The notes under the pieces: generated by a model
Seen by the model: the letters and a program-made list of their open reading frames with translations, nothing else
Database searches by the model: none
What the model was told of the DNA's origin: nothing
Source of the DNA: a virus
Length of the DNA stretch: 37,968 nucleotides
Virus record (IMG/VR): IMGVR_UViG_3300020579_000317
Location: 1 to 37,968 of that record
Direction: 5' to 3' (one strand)
Shown here: positions 32,781 to 37,968 of the stretch, one piece after another
Layout of the letters: each line of letters begins with the position of its first letter
How positions within the stretch are numbered: the first letter of the stretch is position 1
Position numbers and translations under genes: made by a program

Positions 32781-32917
32781 CAGAGACCTCGCCTCTTCGA
32801 AGTGTCGAACGTCTTGTAAATGCGACCGCCGCAACGCTTGCACTTCTTCCATCGGCCGCGCGTGGGATCGGGAACGATGCAAAAGCAGCGTTTGATCTGC
32901 GGCTTCTTTTTCATCAT
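32780..32917 (-). CDS. Cys-rich mini-protein, 45 aa
   Basis: A 45-residue basic protein with CFCIVPD, then KKCKRCGGRIYKTF, a four-Cys zinc-ribbon-like layout. ATG at 32917 is chosen because ATGATG overlaps the upstream TGA, and the stop overlaps the next gene as TGATG. A second ATG follows immediately (32914). Confidence 0.65.
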   Translation of the reverse strand: MMKKKPQIKRCFCIVPDPTRGRWKKCKRCGGRIYKTFDTSKRRGL

Positions 32918-33663
32918 TCCCCCGCCGCCGCGCGATTGATCTCCATGGCGAGCTGCAGCGCCTTGAAGTCGTCGTACGCGCAACCGGGCCACGACCTGAC
33001 ATGGACGCCGAACACGTAAAGATGCGGACCGCCGTGGGTGAGGTTAACGGAGGCAATCGCTCTGGATTCCTGACCCCGCGCCGGCGACGCGTCGAGTTCC
33101 TTGAAGCAACCGGTGCAGAGATCAATGCGATGAGTGGGGTGATTGGTGGCGCAGTTGAAACAGACCTCGTTGGGATCCGCCTCCTCGCAGGGGAGTTCCC
33201 GCACCGGTGCGGCTTTCCGCGCCGCTGATATCTCCGCGCGTTTCTCCGGCGTGAGGCACCGGATCACTCGCTCCATCGCGGAACAGGGAATGGAGACGTG
33301 CGGGTCGTTGACGGACCGCGCGTGCGCGAGCCATCCGCGGAGGTCCGCCAGAAACTCCTCCGACGGCGATGGCGGATCGCCAACCGCATCCCGCGGAGGC
33401 GGCGTTTCCCATGGGCGCAAGAGATTCGTGCGAGGACCGTTGGCGAGGTCAAAGCGGCATCGGACGCCGAGAGCGTCGGCGTTGTGCTGGCAGTCAAGAG
33501 CGCCGATCCGTTCATGCCGCGAACAATCACAGAGCGGCTTTAAGTCCCCATCCTTCGCCACAGGAGCCGCTGTAAGGAACGCGGAGTGAGCGAGCGCGAC
33601 CGGGGAGGTCCCCGGAGTTACGCTGCCGATTTGCCCTGTTTCTGCCTTCTCTTTTCGAGCCAT
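32914..33663 (-). CDS. Protein with C-terminal zinc-ribbon-like region, 249 aa
   Basis: The product starts MARKEKAETGQIG, has a Cys-containing segment LCDCSRHERIGALDCQHNADAL (about residues 43-65), a helical middle (about 95-150) and a CFNCATNHPTHRIDLCTGCFKEL motif (about 166-188) that fits a zinc ribbon. The C-terminus (VFGVHVRSWPGCAYDDFKALQLAMEINR) is alpha/beta. ATG at 33663 has GAGGGG upstream; an earlier TTG at 33687 is possible. No family is recognised. A regulatory or nucleic-acid-binding role is possible. Confidence 0.7.
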   Translation of the reverse strand: MARKEKAETGQIGSVTPGTSPVALAHSAFLTAAPVAKDGDLKPLCDCSRHERIGALDCQHNADALGVRCRFDLANGPRTNLLRPWETPPPRDAVGDPPSPSEEFLADLRGWLAHARSVNDPHVSIPCSAMERVIRCLTPEKRAEISAARKAAPVRELPCEEADPNEVCFNCATNHPTHRIDLCTGCFKELDASPARGQESRAIASVNLTHGGPHLYVFGVHVRSWPGCAYDDFKALQLAMEINRAAAGE

Positions 33664-33680
33664 CTCGCCCCTCTTTCCAC

Positions 33681-33695
33681 AGGACAACTAGTCCT
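33681..33695. other. Short inverted repeat upstream of the 249-aa gene
   Basis: aggac-aacta-gtcct is a 5 bp inverted repeat with a 5-base loop, in the 99 bp gap between 33664 and 33762. The gap also holds a GAGGG and T-run segment (about 33752-33762). It might be an operator or weak terminator, but short hairpins are common by chance. Confidence 0.2.
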
Positions 33696-33762
33696 GCGCT
33701 TTGAACTTCGCGGCTGTAACCCGCTCGAACTGCGCGAGATGCAGACGCGAAAAAACCCTCTC

Positions 33763-33915
33763 TCACTGAGTGCCACTGCCGGTGCCAAGGTTTTTCGACG
33801 ATTTCCGGCGGATCGGCGGCGCCTCTTTGCACGCCGTGCAGAGCCTGTGATTGCAGCGGGGACAGATGAACTTCCGCGTGACCTTCCGGCAGTTACAGCA
33901 CACGAGCCGACTCAT
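33763..33915 (-). CDS. Mini zinc-finger protein, 50 aa
   Basis: Translating the minus strand from ATG at 33915 gives 50 residues: SRLVCCNCRKVTRKFICPRC, then NHRLCTACKEAPP and a basic Ser/Lys tail. The spacing (C6, C7, C9, C18, C21, C26, C29) fits a cross-braced zinc ribbon. The ATG overlaps the methyltransferase stop as ATGA, with GGAGG upstream. The codons are unbroken and the Cys pattern is regular, so this short gene is probably real. It is shorter than the usual cutoff for gene callers. Confidence 0.75.
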   Translation of the reverse strand: MSRLVCCNCRKVTRKFICPRCNHRLCTACKEAPPIRRKSSKNLGTGSGTQ

Positions 33916-35147
33916 GTCAGGAGCCTCCGAGTAAGTACCGCGAACGCGACGCCAGCCTGCAGCGCCACAACGCCATTTCCGACCGCGCGAAGCTGATCGG
34001 TCCGGTGCTCGTCCACCACCACGGCATCCCCATCAGCCAAGCCGCAAACGCCGGGTTCAATCGCCGGCGCGAGCCACGGATCGGCGGCGAGGATGTCTCC
34101 CCATCGGGGATCTCCGGGACCTGGAGCGAAAATATCTGCTCCGCCGCTTCGTCGAGTTGACCCCGCCGCTGTCCCTCCACCGCGCTCCCCTTCCAATCGT
34201 TCGCTCCCGCGCTCGGCCAGCGCGACACCGCCACCGTCAAATCCGCGAAGCCTCCCTCCCTCGATCGAGATGGACCCCCGCAGTTGTTCGCGTTGTCTTC
34301 CGTCGGCGTCGGCCAGAACATCCGCGCTTGTCCCTCGAGCAGGAGCTCGTCCTTCCGATCCCCGCTCCTCGACGAGTTCCCCCCGCCGACGCCCCTTGGT
34401 GTTTGCCAAAGCATCGTTTCGATTTGCATGCTCGGAGTTCGGCGCGCCATCTCGGACGGACAAATTCCCCGATCCATTTCGCTCGCCTTCGGCGTTTGCC
34501 AGAGATCGCGATTCAGGTGAGCGCCCTCGCCCGAGATCGCCGTCGGCGTGTTCCAATTCCGCGTCACGCCAGTGAGCGAGTCGCTCGCACCGTTCGGATG
34601 ATTCCCGCAGGATTCGCCGTCCTCCGCGCGCGTCGACGGCCAGGATGAAGACTCTCTTACGGAGATGGGCGGCGCCCACGTCGGCTGCGGAAAGAGAACA
34701 CCACTCCGCATCGAACCCGAGTCCGGCAAGGTCTCCGAATACGCGATTGATTCCTCGTCCAGCAACGAGGCCTGGGACATTCTCAAGAAAAACGACGGGC
34801 GGCTCGACGGCTCGGATGATCCCGGCGATTGCTGGCCAGAGCCATCGGTCGTCGGCTTCGCCTTGCTGCTTTCCTGCAGCGCTCCACGGCTGGCACGGGA
34901 AGCCAGCAGTGATGCAGTCCACTGCTCCACGCCACTCCCGGCTCGGGAAATCTTCAAGAGGTCCGCACCAAATAGGTGCTGGCTCCAACGCCGCGTCTCC
35001 CATCCGCGCCAAGAGAATTCCCTGAGCAAAGGCTTCCCGCTCGACGTAACCCACAGTCCGCGCCTCGGGCAGAGCGATGCGAACTCCTTCATCGAGCATC
35101 GCTGTGCCGGAGCAAAGCGAGAGGACATGGAAGGCGGAATCAGCCAC
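33912..35147 (-). CDS. DNA cytosine-C5 methyltransferase
   Basis: The 411-residue protein carries the C5-methyltransferase motifs in order: I LSLCSGTAMLDEG (9-21), IV GFPCQPWS (82-89, catalytic Cys85), VI ENVPGL (122-127), VIII RKRVFILA (164-171) and X QLRAVGNG (about 387-394). The region between (about 180-370) is the variable target-recognition part, with repeated A-D/N-x-x-G motifs (LANAEG, LANTKG, LADADG). It methylates phage or host DNA, probably for protection from restriction. A second long frame overlaps nearly all of it. The ATG at 35147 overlaps the upstream winged-helix gene by 8 bases. Confidence 0.92.
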   Translation of the reverse strand: MADSAFHVLSLCSGTAMLDEGVRIALPEARTVGYVEREAFAQGILLARMGDAALEPAPIWCGPLEDFPSREWRGAVDCITAGFPCQPWSAAGKQQGEADDRWLWPAIAGIIRAVEPPVVFLENVPGLVAGRGINRVFGDLAGLGFDAEWCSLSAADVGAAHLRKRVFILAVDARGGRRILRESSERCERLAHWRDAELEHADGDLGRGRSPESRSLANAEGERNGSGNLSVRDGAPNSEHANRNDALANTKGRRRGELVEERGSEGRAPARGTSADVLADADGRQREQLRGSISIEGGRLRGFDGGGVALAERGSERLEGERGGGTAAGSTRRSGGADIFAPGPGDPRWGDILAADPWLAPAIEPGVCGLADGDAVVVDEHRTDQLRAVGNGVVALQAGVAFAVLTRRLLT

Positions 35148-35182
35148 AAGTCGGCCTCCGCCCCTCGAGCCTGTACTCCCAC
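33917..35182 (-). other. Long alternative frame overlapping the C5-methyltransferase
   Basis: A second open frame of 421 codons covers the methyltransferase gene. Its sequence has recurrent Trp-x-Thr-Pro units (WNTPTA, LWQTPKA, LWQTPRG, FWPTPTE) and ends in LNPAFAAWLMGMPWWWT, a pattern I recall from phage databases in ORFs annotated near such enzymes. The units are the frame-shifted reading of the repeated A-D/N-x-x-G codons of the enzyme frame. It may be a second coding layer or a shadow preserved by codon constraint. There is no clear start or Shine-Dalgarno site of its own. Confidence 0.4.
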
Positions 35183-35469
35183 GTCCCGGAGCCGCCCCGC
35201 CGGCGCTTTGAGATCACGTAGCCGTCGACGCGAGCATTCCGGATCTGCGAGCCGATGCTTCCCTGCGGGATTGCAAGCCGCTCGGCCAGTTCGTATTGCG
35301 TGTGCCAGAGCCTGTCCTCGAACGCCGCAATGATTCGCCCGAACTGAGTCTCGAGCCGCGGTCGGTCCTTGACCGCGTCCATGCCCTCGTGGTGCTGGTG
35401 GCCGAGAGACGGTCGGCGTGAGCGCGGCTTGCGGGGCTGTTCGAACAGATTTGTCTGCAGAGCGTTCAT
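35140..35469 (-). CDS. Small winged-helix DNA-binding protein, 109 aa
   Basis: The product has a basic N-terminus, then TQFGRIIAAFEDRLWHTQYELAERLAIPQGSIGSQIRNARVDGYVISKRRRG (about residues 41-91), a winged helix with recognition helix and basic wing. Such proteins act as regulators or DNA-binding adaptors in phage early regions. It is coupled to the integrase by ATGA and overlaps the methyltransferase start. Target and function are unknown. Confidence 0.7.
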   Translation of the reverse strand: MNALQTNLFEQPRKPRSRRPSLGHQHHEGMDAVKDRPRLETQFGRIIAAFEDRLWHTQYELAERLAIPQGSIGSQIRNARVDGYVISKRRRGGSGTWEYRLEGRRPTCG

Positions 35470-36497
35470 TCCTCGCCTTCCTTCTTTTTGGCGACCATCT
35501 TCTCCGCTGCGGCTAGGCGATGATCTGGCGCGAGATGCGCGTATTTCATCGTCATCGTGATGTTCTTGTGACCGAGGAGTTCCTGCACCGTGCGGATGTC
35601 GGCGCCGCCCATGACCAGGCGCGACGCGAATGTGTGGCGGAGATCGTGCCAGCGGAAGTCCTTCACTCCGGCCTTCTTCGCGGCTTCATAGAGCCAACGT
35701 CGCCAATCGCGCTTCACGCCGCCGCCGGCGTCGGGAGAGACGTGTGTTGCATTGCCGGTGAGTTTGTGGAGGTTGCGGAGCGCGGCCTTCGCCTCAGAAT
35801 TCGCGACAACGTGACGCCTTCCGGTTTTTCCCCGGACCGTGAGGATCCCGCGCTCGAGGTCGACGTCCTTCCACTGAAGATCGAACTGCTCTCCGCGGCG
35901 CATCCCGGTATGGAGCGCCAGATCGAACTCGTACTCGTGGGCGTCGGCCACGAGCGCCTCGCGGATCGCCTTCTCTTCCTCCGGCCGGAGCCATCGGATG
36001 CGCGATTCGTTTTCCTTGTAGCGTTTGACTTTCGTGAAGGGATTGATGGCGATGCGGCCGGCCTTGACTGCGAACTTGTAGATTGAAGAGCCGAGAGCGT
36101 GGAAGCGATTCACCGTTGAGCTGCTCTTTCCCTCGCGCCGGAAGTGCGCGAGCGTTTCCTCGATGCGAGATGGTGTGAGCCGATCCGCGGGGAGATTGCC
36201 GATGAGCGGGAGGAGTTGCTGCAGACGGAGCATGTCGGTCTCGTAAGAGGCTGGAGCAAGCCGGAGTTTCTTCTGCGTCATCGCTGCATTTGCGAGATCG
36301 CGGAATGTGAGCCGAGCGCCGGCGCGAGGCGGGATATACCGTCCCTCCCTGACCTCGAGCCGACGTCGGCCCAAAGCGTCCAGCGCAGCGGAGCGGCGGC
36401 CGACTTTCTCGCGGTGACGTTTGCCTTCGCCGTCACAGTAAGAAATCCACCACACTCCGCTCCGCGGCGGACGCTCGAAGATGCCCCGGATCGCCAT
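35466..36497 (-). CDS. int: Tyrosine integrase
   Basis: The 343-residue protein is a phage tyrosine recombinase. The catalytic set is complete: Arg200 in HTGMRRGE, Lys224 in RGKTGRR, His284 and Arg287 in HDLRHTF, His310 in LGHKN and nucleophile Tyr319 in MKYAHL. An N-terminal arm-binding region (about 1-60) and a core-binding helical domain (about 65-150) precede the catalytic domain. The ATG at 36497 overlaps the upstream stop as TAATG. Its presence makes the phage temperate. No excisionase is recognisable, and no attachment site can be identified from this window. Confidence 0.94.
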   Translation of the reverse strand: MAIRGIFERPPRSGVWWISYCDGEGKRHREKVGRRSAALDALGRRRLEVREGRYIPPRAGARLTFRDLANAAMTQKKLRLAPASYETDMLRLQQLLPLIGNLPADRLTPSRIEETLAHFRREGKSSSTVNRFHALGSSIYKFAVKAGRIAINPFTKVKRYKENESRIRWLRPEEEKAIREALVADAHEYEFDLALHTGMRRGEQFDLQWKDVDLERGILTVRGKTGRRHVVANSEAKAALRNLHKLTGNATHVSPDAGGGVKRDWRRWLYEAAKKAGVKDFRWHDLRHTFASRLVMGGADIRTVQELLGHKNITMTMKYAHLAPDHRLAAAEKMVAKKKEGEE

Positions 36498-37249
36498 TAG
36501 CTGATGATCGGGATGCCCGTGATTTGAGCCGAGAGCCACGTCTTGATCGCGGCAACGGCTCCGAGACGCCAGCGACCGCCGTCGCCCTCGAAGAGAGCGA
36601 GATGAACCTGCTCGCCCTGAATGCGCGCGCGGAAAACGAACTGCGAGAGCACCTGGTCGATTTCCGCGAACGTGCGGTAAGGCGCGAGGTTCACGAGCGG
36701 ACGGAGCGCAGTCTCGGTCTTCAGCACCACGCCCTGCTTCACCGCCACGCGCTGCGCGAGTCCGTCGTCGTCATTCGAGGCGACAGATTCCGCACTGATC
36801 CCGGAGGCGATTTTCAGAACGTAGTCGAGGTCCTGTGCGAAAGAGCCGTCGTCATTTTGGATCTTCACGCGCTGGAAGGACTGTTGCGCCATGATGATGA
36901 AGTTCTCTGGGTTGAGCCACGCGCCAAACGTGAACGTCGTGCAGCCCTTCGGATATTCCGCTTCGGCATAGACCTGCCGGCGGCCGTAGTTGTCGGATTT
37001 GCGGGAGATGAGAGAGACCTTCGTCGGGGACTCAATGTGAATGAGGAGATCGCCGCCTGTGGCCTTGTCGACGTCCTCGAGGTTTCCCTTCAAGAGGTCG
37101 ACCAGGCCCTGCAACGTTGAGCACGGGACGTGGGACGGCCGCGGCGGAGTCACGAGAAGCAGAGTCTTGTCGACGTAGAGCTTGTCGCCCACGGTCACCT
37201 GGTTGGGGACCGAGAGCGACAGAATTTTCTCGATAGCTTCTTTGATCAT
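36497..37249 (-). CDS. Early phage protein of unknown function, 250 aa
   Basis: The 250-residue product is mixed alpha/beta, with KLYVDKTLLLVTPPRP (about residues 23-38), a middle NPENFIIMAQQSFQ, and a C-terminal half (LAPYRTFAEIDQVLSQFVFRAR, then LALFEGDGGRWRL) that I recall from a family of uncharacterised phage early proteins often next to a replication-terminator-annotated gene. That partner is present just upstream. The reaction is unknown. The stop overlaps the integrase ATG as TAATG, so the two are cotranscribed. Confidence 0.68.
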   Translation of the reverse strand: MIKEAIEKILSLSVPNQVTVGDKLYVDKTLLLVTPPRPSHVPCSTLQGLVDLLKGNLEDVDKATGGDLLIHIESPTKVSLISRKSDNYGRRQVYAEAEYPKGCTTFTFGAWLNPENFIIMAQQSFQRVKIQNDDGSFAQDLDYVLKIASGISAESVASNDDDGLAQRVAVKQGVVLKTETALRPLVNLAPYRTFAEIDQVLSQFVFRARIQGEQVHLALFEGDGGRWRLGAVAAIKTWLSAQITGIPIIS

Positions 37250-37288
37250 TCGAACCCTTTCCGTTTCTGAGATTTGAACTGCGTGGCC

Positions 37289-37633
37289 CTAATTCGTTTT
37301 GTCGTTCGCCGCCGCGGCCTTCGGATCGAACATCCGAATCTGCTTCGGGTCGTGAGGGACAGCGATCATCACGAGACCTTTTCGCTGCAGGAACACCGTG
37401 CCCTTCACCGCCTCGACCGGGATCGTCTTCGACTTGCAGGCGAACGTAACCTGCGCGCCGGAGCGGTCCTCGAACGGTGCGATGGTGAACTCGAGGGTGA
37501 TCTTCCGTTTCGCCTCGGGGTTTGTGTTGACGTCGGCGATGTTGGCGAGAACCGCTGCGAACTCCCGCTGGAACACTTCGTCGACCGCGCCGCCGCAAAG
37601 GTTCGTGAGACTGACTTGTTCTTTCTCTTCCAT
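37289..37633 (-). CDS. Phage protein, replication-terminator-annotated family
   Basis: The 114-residue protein has the layout of a small phage family commonly annotated as replication terminator protein: LCGGAVDEVFQREFAAVLANIADVNTNPEAKRKITLEFTIAPFEDRS (about residues 12-58), followed by KSKTIPVEAVKGTVFL. The NIADVNTNPEAKRKI core is the recognisable part. The annotated function is unproven. A strong AAGGAGGAAACG site precedes the ATG. It lies between the HTH regulator and the 250-residue partner. Confidence 0.7.
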   Translation of the reverse strand: MEEKEQVSLTNLCGGAVDEVFQREFAAVLANIADVNTNPEAKRKITLEFTIAPFEDRSGAQVTFACKSKTIPVEAVKGTVFLQRKGLVMIAVPHDPKQIRMFDPKAAAANDKTN

Positions 37634-37674
37634 CGTTTCCTCCTTCGGAGAGTTGGCCGTTGTGGGATCGCGCC

Positions 37675-37968
37675 TTAGAGCAAGCGCGCGTGTTGGGATG
37701 ACCGTTGGAACACCTTGTGCCGTGCGGATTGGAGATCACGGTAGTGCTGGTAGATCTCGTCTTGGGAGAGGGAGACGCCGCGGCGTTTGGCAATCTTCTG
37801 GATGGAGAACGCGATCGATCGGCGAGGCGAGTTCTTGCCGGACAGCCAGTGGTAGACCGAGGCCTTCTTGACGTCGACGAGCTTCGCCAGATTGCCTGGG
37901 CCGATATTGTCGATGAACTGAGCGAACTTGGAATCCCACCGCTTATCTTTAGAGCGAGGACGCGCCAC
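37675..37968 (-). CDS. Helix-turn-helix regulator, possibly extending past the window
   Basis: The 97-residue product has a Cro/C1-type helix-turn-helix: NIGPGNLAKLVDVKKASVYHWLSGKNSPRRSIA (about residues 21-53), then helices to LSQDEIYQHYRDL. The first base pair of the GTG codon is the last base of the window, so the start may lie further upstream. It is the first gene in transcription order. It could be a repressor or Cro-type regulator, but no divergent partner is visible in the window. Confidence 0.7.
   Translation of the reverse strand: MARPRSKDKRWDSKFAQFIDNIGPGNLAKLVDVKKASVYHWLSGKNSPRRSIAFSIQKIAKRRGVSLSQDEIYQHYRDLQSARHKVFQRSSQHARLL

Noticed and set aside
32502-33125. 207-codon version of the zinc-finger gene
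   Set aside because: Its upstream part lies antiphase in two other genes; ATG at 32780 with TGATG overlap is the better start.
33681-33695. Inverted repeat as a true terminator
   Set aside because: The stem is only 5 bp with no T run after it, so it is kept only as a weak repeat.
35140-37675. Attachment site search around the integrase
   Set aside because: No repeat convincing enough to name; needs flanking bacterial sequence to compare.
1-37968. CRISPR array, insertion sequence, diversity-generating retroelement, rRNA
   Set aside because: No spaced short repeats, transposase or reverse transcriptase motifs, or rRNA were seen.

Overview
This 38 kb, GC-rich window reads as an essentially complete temperate siphovirus-type phage or prophage. 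All supportable genes lie on the minus strand, so the genome runs from right (37968) to left (1). The evidence for a tailed phage is direct: a lambda gpA-type large terminase with a small subunit, a lambda B-type portal, a prohead protease fused to an HK97-fold capsid protein, a tail tube protein, frameshifted G/GT-type tail chaperones, a long tape measure, a tail tip protein and a lysis cassette. A tyrosine integrase marks it as temperate. The host cannot be named. A secreted cargo protein with a typical signal peptide, a GH19-type endolysin and strong Shine-Dalgarno sites fit a GC-rich Gram-negative bacterium, but this is inference.

Layout, in transcription order (right to left). (1) 37968-35140: a helix-turn-helix regulator at the window edge, two early phage proteins, the integrase and a small winged-helix protein. 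(2) 35147-30761: a cytosine-C5 methyltransferase with a second long ORF in another frame, then a tightly coupled run of small genes, several of them Cys-rich zinc-ribbon-like proteins (one of 50 residues at 33763-33915), a J-domain protein and a small membrane protein. (3) 30764-28291: a VRR-NUC nuclease, a winged-helix replication-initiator-like protein whose gene carries tandem inverted-repeat iterons and DnaA boxes (candidate origin), and a Gp37/Gp68 (DUF5131) protein. (4) 28294-25580: a gpZ-like protein in an unusual place, a small membrane protein, and a ParB-methyltransferase fusion. (5) 25573-17117: terminase, a two-gene cargo island with its own palindrome and terminator, gpW-like protein, portal, protease-capsid fusion and head completion protein. 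(6) 17116-1218: tail genes. (7) 1198-1: lysis genes.

Most neighbouring genes overlap by 1-4 bases (ATGA, GTGA, TTGA, TGATG), so the genome is one long series of translationally coupled cistrons. The clear breaks are the terminator after the cargo gene (22223-22247), two hairpins after the capsid gene (17768-17824), and a hairpin between tail tube and tail chaperone genes (13601-13627).

The observations most worth following are the candidate in-gene replication origin at 29732-29917, the dual-frame methyltransferase locus, the T-run frameshift in the tail chaperones, the protease-capsid fusion with a polyacidic insert, and the secreted cargo protein between terminase and portal.
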